Shown here piece after piece: positions 45,832 to 58,349 of a stretch of DNA of 64,000 nucleotides (position 1 is the stretch's first letter; each line of letters opens with the position of its first letter). A program made the position numbers and the translations under genes. This DNA is from Ciona savignyi. Taxonomy: Eukaryota; Chordata; Ascidiacea; Phlebobranchia; Cionidae. The notes beneath the pieces are model-generated. The model had not been told where the DNA came from. It made no database searches and saw nothing but the letters and a program-made list of their open reading frames with translations. Where the stretch lies: NCBI GenBank assembly GCA_000149265.1, contig CH001992.1, positions 1,058,561 to 1,122,560 of the forward strand. The letters run 5' to 3'.

Positions 45832-48800
45832 TCACTCATCGTCATCTTCAATGACTGTTCGTCGTTGTCGCTTCTCAGTCGGTCGTATTTCCACGTCACT
45901 GTCAAACAGAATAAGGAATGACCATTTGGTATAGAATGCATGTTGCTTTTACTCTAGCCCATGCCCACTTATGTATCGGAGAATGCCAGGTGAATCAAAA
46001 AACGATCACACTTAACTATGCCATTCAGTTGAAGGGTTTCAGGTTTGAAACTGGTCACTAGCTAGTCGGTTGTGTTCTTGGGCAGTGCTTTTAACGGACA
46101 TTGCCTGAACCCAGTAGATTATTGGATTCTACCAAATTAAAGAAACGCCTGAATCATACACAACACACTGCAATTGCTTCAGTAACCCGACAGTGGGCGC
46201 GAGGTGATCTGACGATTGCCCATGTGTTAACCCCCTTGGTTTTCCCATTCACAGGGATAAAGATGAATATCCTATCCTATCTTATGAAAAAAGATGGAAA
46301 GAGGCCAGAGCAAGCACATCAAATTATCACCATTATCTTCATCATAATGGCTCATAAAACATTATTTTAATAAGAAACAAGTTCAGTTTGCACCTTTCTG
46401 ATGAGGTAGATGGCATTCTCGATCTCTTGTTGCTTGGTTTTAGCAAAGCAATCGAACTTTCAATCATCATTGGAGACAAAGAAGCAGGAATCCTCCAATA
46501 TTGTTCCTGGCCAAAAGAAAATTCTGTTCCAGACAACTTTATAAAAATGTACAACAGAGTGTATGAATTGTTCAAGAAATAAATAGTCACATGGTATCGT
46601 ATCTCAGATGCTGTGCATTCCCAATTAGAGATTTCAACATAGCAGAATTAACAAAAATAACAAAGTGAATACGGTTATTCTGACGAGAAAAAAAAATTTA
46701 CAAATAGCAATGCATTGTTATGTACAAACGTTTTAGAACTATTTTCAGTTGAAAAAGCAATGTCTGTGCAATGAAGCATTTTGCCTGTATTTGTTAGGCT
46801 GAGGTTTTTAGAAGCTAAACTTCCGTGGATTCGTGTAACAGCATGTTATGATATTACTTTATTAATTTCTCTGACTATATATAAGATAATAAATGAGATA
46901 AGAAAACCTACACGAGTTAAACAAAAATTACCTGTTCGTTGGATGGCGGTTGGAGTCCCAGTGTTTTCAAAAGCTTCTTGAAGTAATAATTGTCCAGAGC
47001 GGACTCTTGCTGCTCACTCACAGGAACCAGAGGAATCGACTCAACAGGTTCTGCATTGGAACTTGTGTTTACCATTTACCTTGCAGCTTATGGAATGATG
47101 TGTATTAGGCATGTCTTGTCTGACGCAAAACCAAGCATTTACTTGAACAGCATTCAATATCAGAGCAGCAAAGTGTACTTAAAATATGTAGTTTGAAATA
47201 ATTAAAAATCTATTCTTACCATCATCTGGCAACACACGCCGATCAGCCAAAGAATTTTCAAGACTTTGTTGAACCCAGGTTATATTTTCAGCATCAGAAT
47301 CCGGAAGGTCATTGTAGTCTCTTATAAGATTGCTGCACTTTTCCACTGTCAGGGGAATAGTTTTATAAGAAATTTACATTAAAAGTAGTTTTTAATCATT
47401 TAATTTTAATCAAAATTCATATGCTGAGAAATCTATTGTATCAATGTTGCTTTACCTTTGTCGGTGTGATCACTTTCGTCACTAGATGGCACTGGAGCAT
47501 CATCTTCACTTTCTTCACCTCCTGTGGACCAAATTTATTTTAGGTTTTTTGTTAAAAAAAACTCAGCATGATGAACTTTAAAAATAACAAAATAAATATA
47601 AAATACAAACCAATGTGCATAATTTCTTGTGCATTTCCACTTTTTGGTTTGCTTGCTCTTTTTTTGTAAAGTTCTTTTCTGCATTACATTTAAAGTGAAT
47701 GGGTCAAAGAGCTAAATATAGACTTGGCTTACCTATCATTGACCAATCCAAGAGCGAGAATTTTTTCAACTACCTTTGGACGAGACTTCTTGTTGCTCAT
47801 CATTTGAATGATGTTGCCAATTGGATCTTTGAAAGTTCAGACAGCATGAGGTAAGAAAGGAATCAAAAAATAACAAGCCCGGAAACTCACCACTTGAATT
47901 GCGATATTCTCCGACCAATATTTTCAATTCGTTTACATCATCTTCTCTCCACACTAGAGACTTGTTGCTGCGAAAATAAAAGAGGTAGAAAAACTATTAG
48001 ATAGTTAAAAAATAGTATTTCAATGAAAAAATATTACTTAATTAAGTGGGTTAAAGTATGCAGGTTACCTATTTTTTTGTTTATTTAATATATATATTAG
48101 GTAATTTACCCCTTTGCTTTTTTCAGTTCCACCAGAGACTGAGAAAATCCTTGTCTCACAAGCTGCTGACAAACCTGACGTCTCGTTCGTGAGTCGTTGC
48201 TGATATCAGACAAAATCCCATCAACAGTATCTGTCAATATTATACTTGTGTCAATTCATATTCCTTTTTTATCAATGTACAAAACACTCACTGTAAGTTA
48301 ATCAAACATTCAGCTTTTATTAAACTGCCTGACAAGTTACTTTAAATTACAACCACCACTTACCAATGTCCTGATCCTTGTATTTGTTATAAAGATCTGT
48401 CAGTTCTGCTATGTCGTCATCGGACCATACATTTTTACTTTTACCCGGTTTTCTGTGCCAAGGAAGTGGTTGTTGATATTAAAAATCGAAAAGCTTTAAA
48501 AACACCAACCTGTTTTCTGCAGAAAATGAACCATATCCTTCTGTGACATCATAAACTTCTGCAGCAGAATTTTTCCAGAACAACATTTCAACGAATAAAT
48601 TTGGGTTTTCTAAAGAGACCTCCTGAAACTTGGAGATAAGCCAGCGAGCAAAAGTGATGATTTCTTTATTCGATTTACTGCTTACTGATGTGTTAATCTA
48701 AAATGAAATGGTTACAAACATTACAAGGCAATATAGTATTTATTAAATCAGTTTTACTACTAAAAAACAGTTTCTAAAAAAGTTCTCTTGCCATATCATG

Positions 48801-51800
48801 TCTTAACATTGCAATTATTCAATAGAGTGTACCTTTTGAAAGACGCGGAACAAAGAGATTTGGAAGAGAAGTCCATACATTTTGAGTGAGAAGCCAACTC
48901 TGTGCAGCATCTTCACCAAGCAGTGGTTAACATGATCATCATTTCGATCAAACTCTTTCAACAACCGAACATATTGAACCATGATTTTTGAATCAGCAAA
49001 TCTGTGGTCGCACAATTGTGGGACAATATCGTTATGTTTGTGGTATAAAATGTATTATAACACAGACGTTCGTCCAGTCTGCTTATTGGAGCTATTTAAG
49101 TGCATTGCATACAACAGAGAAATTTATTTAGTTATTTAGCTTGTGCTCCATTTAGTGAAACACTAGCAATAGACTACACATCTTTATTTTTAATCACATG
49201 GGAAAACAACCCGAATTTGAACTTGAGAAAACAATCCATAACATTTTAAGTATCGGGAGCATCCGACTAAAAGTTTTAAGTTTTATTCAAATTATTTGTA
49301 ATAGTTTGACACCTGCTAAATGGAAGTTCTCGATATTGACTTATTTGGTAGCTTAGTTTACAAGTAAAGAAGCAAGAGTTTAGGCTCTAAGAGCAACTGT
49401 AAAAATAACAGCATAAAAACACAAAACTGATAGCTTTGGTTGATGTGAATTCCTACTTTTTCAAATAATCTTGATAATTGAATTCCATCTCTGTGCTTCT
49501 GGGAGGGGGAAGTTCCTCCTCCCCCTCACTTTCCTGCTCTTCCTCCATCTCTGCTTCCTCACCAACTACATCTGTGTGAAGAACTTTGAATAATTTCCCA
49601 CTTAACTGAGTAGAGTTTTGACATAATACAAAAACTAATACATATAAAGGGAAAAACAGTTTTAAAAATGATTCATGTTTTAGAAAATGTATGCTTTGTT
49701 TAGTTTAAAAATAAAAAAACATACTAACTTGTTAAATCAGCAAGGCAGATTTCTTGCATTGCAGTCAATTCTTCATCATTCGTCATAGAAGTTGTTCCAA
49801 AAATGTCTTTTTCAGGCCATACTTCCCTGGTAATCACATGGGAGTGAATTTTAACTGGTGAGTGATCTGTTACTTATTCCTAATAACGTGCAGCATTTGT
49901 TTAAAACAAAATTAAAATATTATACCTCGCAACACGTAGCATGGTAACCGACTCGTTGCATCTTCCAGCGTGAAGATGACTTTGTATTTTGACCACAGCA
50001 GTGCGCTGCTGATCCTCTTCTGATAGATCAGAGGTGGGATCAAAAACGTCAGCTGGCCGAATATCTGTTGTATTCTCAGAGTTTGCCTCCTGTCGCATTG
50101 TATAGGTTAAAAATATTAAATTGTTTTTACCCACCAATGTAGGATAATAATACTATCTGTTACAATCTTGATTTGATCACCCATGTCGACCGTTTTATTT
50201 AGCTTTCATATTATTTTTTTAAAGGTTTGATTTCTTTTTAAGTTTGTAAAATATTCACACATTTTTAGCAGTTGTTATTACTAAGAGAGGTAAGGTAGTG
50301 CAGAAGCCTCAGCATATTTTCACATTACGAGCACAAACTAGTTACTTTACTGTTAAGGGTCCTTTTAAGAATTTATTTTAAATTTTAAATAATCCTCTTC
50401 TATATAATAAAGAAACATCAGCACTAAGGAAGTAAAACTTCTAGAAGCAGCCGGTAACAGATATGATAACCCCACCTGTAAATAATCTCTCAGTTCAGTT
50501 TGAATGTCGCCCCATTTTAAAGCACGTTCCTCTTCAGTTAAGGTCTTTTCTTTTGTTGTGTTTCTTTTTCCTTTTTTCTTTTTCTTCGAGACACGTACTC
50601 TTTTCTCGACAACGATTGTTTTGTTTCTAAAAAGAAAACAACCCTTTAACACTTATTTAAAAAACGGTTTTAATCCCAAGATCAAACTAATCCATTAACA
50701 CTTAGAAAAATGAGAAGTCTCACATAGTTTACTGGGCACAGAAAACAACGTTTCAGTATCAAATGTTTGCATCAATAGAAAACCTTTGTCTTCTACACTA
50801 TGCATTATACATTCACAGAAAAGTTGAGTTTGAATTACAGAGTATTGTTTATAACAAAAAATAAAAACAATTGTAACTGACTTGCAGTAGTTTTCAAACA
50901 TCTTCAAAAACAAATGAGTTGTTTTAACCAGGTCCTTGAGAAAACCTCGGGTTTGTTTTCTTTCATCAAATTTTCGAAGAAGAGTTAAAAATATCTCACG
51001 ATATTCGACCACATAGAACACATTGTCTGATTGGAATAACAACATGCATTAGTATTAGGTACTGAAATAAAAGTCACGAAAATATTATATTGACACTAAA
51101 TGTGTTAAACAAAGAACCAAAAGAGCACTCGAATTTGCTGAAGCAATTCTGTGTGACACCAACGCTAGTATGTTAAAAAGCGAAGGGTCGTCACAGTAGT
51201 AATAAAGCTGTTTAGATCAAAATGTCTACACCTAAAATCTACTTAGCAAAATGAAGTTTACTGGTTTGAGTGGCGATAAAATAAAGTTTGTCGCAACCGG
51301 CATGAGGCATCACACAAGTTATTTTTAAAATTCAACTTTGAAAGTTAGCACATATATTCAAAATATCACTGACTTAAAATAACTTTTGCAGCTTCTTTCA
51401 ACTCAGGATTATTGGACTGCTCCATCTGGTGGACGGTCATAAGGAACTCATGGTAGCAACGCAGGGCCATGTGCAATCTGTGTAAAGAAATAAAATGATT
51501 TTAAATTGGAAAGAGGAAGTGGAATATTTGGGTGATTTGTTATGTTGAGAAGTGAAAAGAAGTCTATGACAAGTTGTCTAAACTACGACAAACTGCATGC
51601 CAAAAATAAAGCAAGTAGTTTATTTGAAAATGCCTACCTCTTTCCCCATGCCTCTGCCTCCTGCTTATCAGTTCCCATCAGCTCAAAGTAATCAATCATC
51701 TGCATATCGAGGTAGTGCAGTGTTTCCAGTTGCAATGTTTCCGAGATCAGTTCAATACGGAAATTGGAATTTCTGTGAAAAAGAGGTATTTTAAGACAGA

Positions 51801-54800
51801 AATTTTGGGATAGAAAGTAATGTTGCTTTGAGCTAAAAAATATAGTTCATTGGTATTATGGTTTGCCAAAATATAATATTTAAACTTGAATTTTCCACTT
51901 ATATTTATTTATTGGTACCTGGCAATTTTCCTACTGCCTACCATGTTTTTATTGTCATCATTACTTTACTTTACTCTCTTTTTTGTTGAGTCCTGTTGTA
52001 GGGGCATTTTAAGAAGGACAACATTTTTCTAGGATCAAAAACTATTCCATTCAGCTCATGCCAAATGAGTGTCTAAATAAACAAACCGATTGAATTCGAG
52101 AAAGAAGCTCATGGCTGAGAAGTAATACGACTCATCATGGTCCTGGGCTTTCTCCCGTGATAACCGATCCTTCACTGCTCTCATCAGAACATTATATGAG
52201 CTATCCAGCATATGGTTGCAAAATTCTTTCAAGATCTTCCGAATGTTAAGTGAAGACCGACTTCAAACAAAATTTAAATAAATTAGATAAGTTATTGGTG
52301 ATAGTGACAATATTAAATCAAGTATTATAAATTCTATTTTTCAGTTGAAAACTACAAACAAAATCAACTTTATTAACATGGATATATTGAATCTACCTTG
52401 TGTAGAATATAAGAAAACTAATTAAAGAAACATTATTTTATGCTACAATTACATACAAAGATACAACAAATACTGCTCATATTTTTTTGAATGGTAAATA
52501 AAATGCACAAAGATGGTTCTGTCTACCACTGTGGAAGGTCTTGGACCAACGCCCGTCGATTGCGAGCTTTCTTCAGCCTTGTCTTTCCATCATCAAATGA
52601 TACTTTGTCACATTGTCGCACAGATTTGTGCACAATAAGGTCTCGACTATCTGATATCGATTTCGTTCCACGATGGACAAACGTTCCACCGAATCGTGAG
52701 TGCCTTTGGAATAATAATAGCGACCATTATAATTAAACGTTGGTGGCAATTGAAAGTCACGATTTAATCATTTTATAGAACTTACCATGGAGTCATTTTT
52801 GCCCGTTCTGCCTTTTTCTTAGATTCCTCAATTTTCCTCAGATTGAGAAGTTCCTCACCTTCTCTTTGTCGATCACTTGCAGATTTTGCTTTTCCTGTTT
52901 TACCAAGTGCTTCAGCTGTCTGTACAAATATGGAAACACTTTCTTAGATGTTTATATACGATGTGACAACCATTTCATTAGTTATTATACTATGATTTTT
53001 AAATTTACCACAACAACGAATATAGTCCAAATAAAGTTTTACAATCCCATAACAACCTGTTCTTTCAGCAAAAGGCAAATTATTTCAATAATGTGAAGAG
53101 AATATTCTTGCTCTGTTGATGAACCAGCAATAAAGATGATCAGAGAGTCGATCCCAGCAACATGCAACTCCCTAATACACAGTGGACATTGGTTGGTGCT
53201 TTCATGCTAGAAAAGTTGGTAGTAAAATGACATTGAGAGGATTAAATAAAAGAACAAATGAAAACCTGATGATTTTATCGTGCGATGAAAAGTTTGAAAT
53301 TTTTTTCCGGTCTTCATTTGTTGGAGGAATATGAAGAAGGTTCCGGATGAGAATGAGAATCCTCTCCACTTGCAATCCTACTTCAGGTCGTCTATCTTCC
53401 CATTCTGTCTCCAGCACATCGTAAACTTTCTGAGAAAGAATTTTCCAAATTTCTTCATTGGTTCCAAATGCCTGTGGGAAAGTTAGTATAGTTAAACTGG
53501 AATAAGCCAAAATGGTCAATAATCCGTGATCAATTTTATAATCAACAATGATTTTTTAACTGATGGTATGCTAAGCAATGCCCGGAACAAGCAATACATA
53601 AAATACCAAAAAACTTACATCTTTATAACCTTGATTATAGGAAACAATATTCAGGAAAAGATGGTGCATTGTGGTGTCTTTGGGTGTTTTCCCACCAAAA
53701 CATAGTAAGGTGGGTTGGGTCAGATTTACCACCAACCTGATAACAAAAAGATTAAAACACCAAGGTCCTTCCAACGAAACAAGTGGTCCGGCTGGTTAGT
53801 CTGGTGGTAAAGTGTGTCGCCTTTTAATTAAAAAGTTGCAGGTGCGAAACTGGTCGCAAGCTAGTCGGTTGTGTCCTTGGGCAAGGCACTTTACAGACAT
53901 TGCCTGAACCCAATAGATTAATGGGTTCTACTAAATTGAAGGAAACTGTCTATCATATAGAACACACTGCAATAGCTCCGTTAACCCAACGGTGGACGCG
54001 AGGTGATCTGACAATTGCCCGTGTGTTAAACCCATTGGTTTTTCCATTCACTGGGATAAACATGAATATCATATCCTATCCTAATCAATATATACATTTT
54101 ACAAAGACTTCTTATTGAGTTTTAAAAAACAAACAAAACAATGCTTATTGTTCTACCGCAGCACAGTTTGGAAAAGTTCATCATCATCAGCATAGTGGGT
54201 AAGCAGGGGTATGAGATCATTCTGTAGGATCTGTGATTCCCCAAGTTGAATTCGAACACTGTGTGTTGAATCATCATTGTGAAGATATTTAATCAGAAAC
54301 TTGATGCTATCTGTGGAATGGTCTTTGTTACTGGTATAACATTTCAGAATTCCACTAAAATGTAAACTTTTTTTATAGATTTAAATCGAGTATTAGTTGT
54401 TCCATGGACAATACTAAAATGAGGAAAATAGGGAAGGAGGAAAACTGCTTACCAAAACTATGGAAAGTAATTCTAACCCTGCTGCCAACACTAATCTCAA
54501 CCCCAGAACTTACCCTACTAACATCAACCATAACCTCCTTTTCTCATTTCCTTCTTTCAGTTTCCCCCTCATTCCATTACTTTAAGTATGATTATAATAA
54601 AGTAGTTCTATTTGGGAGATTAATGTAACATTTACTCTATGGACCAGTATAGTCTGTTACACCGTCATGGTATATAAAAAAAAAACTGTATAAGACTAGC
54701 ATATCCGGTAAAGCATGTATACTAGTATACATATACCATGAAATGGATCAGCGTACCTAAGCAATCGACTTCTTTAAAATATTTATCTTCTTCCAAATAA

Positions 54801-54838
54801 CCCAATGCCGCACATGTTGAAACTATCTCTGTATTCAT
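45832..54838 (-). CDS. TIMELESS: Timeless (replication fork protection and checkpoint protein), 27 exons, complete
   Basis: Partner of Tipin in the fork protection complex, also linked to PARP1 binding and circadian control. Exons: 54838-54757, 54310-54157, 53736-53619, 53471-53266, 53171-53057, 52919-52786, 52703-52527, 52260-52087, 51772-51638, 51477-51374, 51026-50882, 50626-50476, 50089-49926, 49826-49729, 49571-49457, 49001-48833, 48697-48510, 48452-48364, 48230-48110, 47967-47891, 47826-47733, 47678-47611, 47521-47456, 47345-47220, 47050-46932, 46506-46394 and 45898-45832. All phases agree; about 1,122 residues (human about 1,208). The N-terminal Timeless domain shows [37 protein letters not shown] and [21 protein letters not shown] Lys-rich block and an acidic stretch follow. 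The C-terminal half carries [18 protein letters not shown] and the [20 protein letters not shown] segment of the PARP1-binding region, and it ends VIEDDDE. The exon at 47050 was fixed by phase: the first AG upstream of it would break the frame. This is the vertebrate-type Timeless, not the insect clock paralogue. Confidence 0.96.
46015..46285 (+). mobile_element. tRNA-derived SINE in the last Timeless intron
   Basis: Head fragment CAGGTTTGAAACTGGTCACTAG, then GCCTGAACCCAGTAGATTAT, GTAACCCGACAGTGGGCGC and GGTTTTCCCATTCACAGGG. It ends in AATATCCTATCCTATC. It is antisense to the host gene. Confidence 0.85.
53788..54084 (+). mobile_element. tRNA-derived SINE in a Timeless intron
   Basis: Nearly full length: head GGCTGGTTAGTCTGGTGGTA, B-box-like GGTGCGAAACTGG, CCTTGGGCAAGGCACTTTA and the tail AACATGAATATCATATCC. 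It lies between Timeless exons 2 and 3, antisense to the gene. Confidence 0.88.
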
Positions 54839-55044
54839 TTCTTATTTGACGTAACTAATCAACAAAAATACATGGAATCAAACTCTTATGGAAAATAAAA
54901 ACTTTTCTAAAGACAACTTTACACAAAATATAGTAAAATCTACTGGCGGGAAAAAATGGGGAATACCCAACTTAAATTCGCGCAAAAATATATTTTCGTG
55001 AAGGGGTGGTCAGATATTTCATGTTGTTTCTCTATGATTTACAA

Positions 55045-55130
55045 CACGCAGAAAAGTTTAGGCTATCGCCAGGCAAGTACCTTACGTCGGGTTACCGGAG
55101 ATATTGCAGTGTCTTGTATATAACGGAAAT
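55045..55130 (-). mobile_element. SINE fragment
   Basis: CTATCGCCAGGCAAGTACC and GTCGGGTTACCGGAGATATT match the body of the SINE family in reverse orientation. Both ends are missing. It lies upstream of the Timeless start codon. Confidence 0.5.
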
Positions 55131-55368
55131 CGAGTGGACAAAATATAGTTAATTCCATACATGTTGTATATAAATTTGCCGATAAATATTTATATATTAT
55201 GCTGATGTACATATAGCATTGTTCTAAGCGTAAAAAGTTGGTAATCATATTGATTTTTTTGCCAGTTTGTGCAGCTATGTATACTAAACTTTATTCCATC
55301 GGTGAATAGGCTAGGCCTATATACTGAGGCGATCTATTAACGCCCACACTTAACATGAAAATTAAATC

Positions 55369-57275
55369 AACTAGAGAGTGTCAACCACGTGTTTAACCAC
55401 CACTATTTGTAAACCACATGTTGTAGGCCATATACTCATGCTACAGGGTCCCTAACCACAATTTGTATTTTATACACTGAGTATATGTATAGTTTGTTTC
55501 TGCAAGCATAAACGCATGGGTCCCAGAGTTATCAAGCCAAACTTCTTTTCCATGTGTAGTTAAAAAAGAATAAGCGTCTTAAATTTACGAACATTTTCAC
55601 CACAAATATTTTAAATTAAACCTTCTTTTCAAGCGCTGAAGTGAAATGAAGCTAAATTGCCAAAACAGCCCGATTTAGTTTTTCATGTGTCAAGGAATTC
55701 CCCTAGGTTTAGTAGATAAGTTTCTGTTTTTACATATGTGGGTCATGTTATGTAACAATTCCTAAAGTTTTAATCTGATTTGTCGACTGCTTGTCTTATT
55801 TGTCAGTGCGATATGGCATGCCAGTCAAAAACATAATTCAGGAACATATCGTCGTTTTTAACGTAATTACCCTAAGTAAATATTTTCTTTCTTTTAATTG
55901 GCACAAAGTGTCTAATAGTCCAACATTTCGCCAAATCTGATCAAAATTAGAGCAGCCGTTCGAGCGCTATATGCCCCAAAAAGCTAATTTATTGGAAAAC
56001 AAACCTTTTGGATTTTAACGTCTCAGGGGAATTCCCCTGGATTCATTACCCAAAATTTTGGTTTCTTCGTATCTAAACCATGTTCTCTTACAAATGTCAA
56101 ATTTTCATTGCGATTCCATTATTCCTTTTGGCAGATGTCGGGGCGACATGGCATGCTTGTCACAATCATGATTTGAGAACAAAATCTTATTTTTAGGGTA
56201 TTTCCCTAAGTACTTTTTTTATTTCTTCTAAGTGTTAAATCAGTGACTTATGCACTTACATTCTAGAAAATCTGATTTAAATTGAAGCAGCCGTTCAAGC
56301 GCTATGCCCCATAAAAGCTAATTCTTTAGGAAAAATACTGTTTTGGTTTTTAACGTCTCAGGGAAATTCCCCTGAATTTATCACCCAAAATTTTGGTTTT
56401 TGCATATCTATACCATGTTGTCTAAAACATGTTAAGTTTTTATTGTGATTTCATTAGTCTTTCTGGTAGATGTCGTGGCGATATGGCATGACTGTCACAA
56501 TCATGATTTAGAACAAAATCTTATTTTTTAGGGTATTTCCCCAGGTAATTTTTTTATTTCTTTTAACTGTTGAATCAGTGCCTAATGTAATTACATTCCA
56601 GAAAATCTGATTTAAATTGTAACATCCGTTCAAGCGCTATGCCAAAAAAGTCAACTTTTTTAGAAAAAAATACCGTTTTGGTTTGTAACGTCACAGGGGA
56701 ATTCCCCTGGATTTATTACCCAACATTTTGGTTTCTGTATATCTAGACCATGTTGTCTAACAAATACCAAAGTTTGATTGCGATTCCATTTTTCCTTCTG
56801 GTAGATGTCGGGGCGACATGGCGTGCTTGTCACAATCATGATTTGAGAACAAATTCTTATTGTTTAGGGTATTTCCCTAGGTAATTTTTTTATTTCTTCT
56901 AAGTGTTAAATCAGTGACTAATGCACTTACATTTCACCAAATCTGATTCAAATTGGAGTTGTCGTTCAAGCGCTATGCCCAAAATAGCTATTTTTCTAGA
57001 AAAAAACACAACCGTTTTGGTTTTTAATGTCCCAGGGGAATTCCCCTGGTTTTATCTCCCAAAATGTTGGTTTCTGTTCATCTAGACCATGTTGTCTAAC
57101 AAATGGCAAAGTTTCATTGCGACTCTATTCTTCCTTCTGGTAGATGTCGGGGCGACATGCCATGCCTGTCAAGCGTTTGACGAAAAAAAAGAAAAAAAAA
57201 AAAAAAAGAAAAAAAAAAAACGGACAAAAACAATATGTGTCCCATTTTTCCAAATGGGACCCATAATAACGCACC
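55369..57275. mobile_element. Left inverted arm of about 330-bp palindrome-bearing tandem units
   Basis: The outer end AACTAGAGAGTGTCAACCAC is the inverted match of the end at 60974-60993. The arm then holds about five tandem units (spacing 320-345 bp), each with a palindrome of the type CAGGGGAATTCCCCTG (near 55685, 56029, 56350, 56695 and 57033). Each unit also has GATGTCGGGGCGACATGG-like and GTCACAATCATGATTTGAG segments. The inner end has an A-rich tract and the short hairpin TCCCATTT-ttcc-AAATGGGA near 57241-57262. It is non-coding. No clear target duplication is seen. Confidence 0.8.
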
Positions 57276-57544
57276 GCTAAAATTTTCTTTGTGTAAAACA
57301 TATATCCTTTAAATGTAGCTATCATAGCCTAAAGCAGCGCGCAGAGCTAAATATCTTGTTCAATGCTTGTATTTTGTCGCTTAATGTACAGTTATTCGAG
57401 GTGGCTGCTAGATCCCCGAGTGACCATCCCCTTACATAATATTGGTGGTAGTTACAATTTGGTGGGATCACTTTACACTTTTATTCTCCCGTCTCCAGGT
57501 AGGATTTCATGATTATATTCTTTAATGGGAAAACGCAAAGGGCG

Positions 57545-57848
57545 TTAACATAGGGTAGGATAGGATATTCTTGTTTATCCCGTGAATGGGAAAACAAAAG
57601 GGGGTTGCCACACAGGCTATCGTCAGATTACCTCGAGCCCACCGTCGGGTTACCGGAGCTATTGCATTGTTTTGTATATTGATTCACTCGTTCCTTCAAT
57701 TTAGTAGAACCCAATGATCCGCTGGGTTCAGGCAATGTCCGTTAAGTGTTTTGCAAAAGGACACAACCGACTAGCAAGCGACCAGTTTCATACCTTCAAC
57801 CCATCGACTGAAAAGCGAAGCACTAAACCACCAGACTAACCCGTCGGA
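57545..57848 (-). mobile_element. tRNA-derived SINE, near full length
   Basis: Begins with the reverse tail AGGGTAGGATAGGATATTC. It passes CCCGTGAATGGGAAAAC, GTCGGGTTACCGGAGCTATT and GTAGAACCCAATGATCCGC, and ends with the head complement CACTAAACCACCAGACTAAC. A short upstream piece near 57515 (AATGGGAAAACGCAAAG) is a second fragment. Confidence 0.85.
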
Positions 57849-57865
57849 CTATCGTCAGGTAGGGA

Positions 57866-57940
57866 GAACTTAGCTGGCAGAGCAATGGGTACGCATCCTA
57901 AGGTGATGGATTCGAATTCCATAAATGCCTGGTGTTTTCC
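57866..57940 (+). repeat. tRNA-like remnant
   Basis: TTAGCTGGCAGAGC is A-box-like. A perfect T-arm-like ATGGA-TTCGAAT-TCCAT follows. No convincing acceptor or anticodon stem is present, so a tRNA-derived retroposon remnant is more likely than a working tRNA gene. Confidence 0.4.
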
Positions 57941-58349
57941 TACTATCGTCACGCTTTCAAAATGTCACATTACCCCTTTAATAACTTGGTTGTGACGGTT
58001 TTAATAAAAAGCAAGTCATTAAAAAGGCATATTAGCAACGTAAGAGCAAAATGTTAGAAATCCAATGATACATATAAATAGAAAAAAACGAGAATAATAA
58101 ATCCGGATAAACCTTATGAGGTGTCTCATTATACATATATAACAGGTAGATGTGGCTAAGTTAAAAATTGCATCATAAAAAATAATGACCATTTAGATAG
58201 ATATATGAGATAACTCATGGTAAATTGTGTGAGATAGTAGTCAATGTTTTGAGGACAAACATAAAGTAATGTAATGATTGGTAATTAACACTTGCGGTAT
58301 GTTGGGATAAAATACACAATAAGGCAATCGTGGGCATACTAATAAATGA

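Noticed and set aside
54311..54355. Earlier acceptor for Timeless exon 2
   Set aside because: It gives an immediate frame break. The acceptor at 54310 restores the conserved [13 protein letters not shown] reading.
57089..57325. Lysine- or phenylalanine-rich frames, with partners at 59343-59670
   Set aside because: They come from the A/T tract and hairpin at the inner end of the inverted arms and have no coding meaning.
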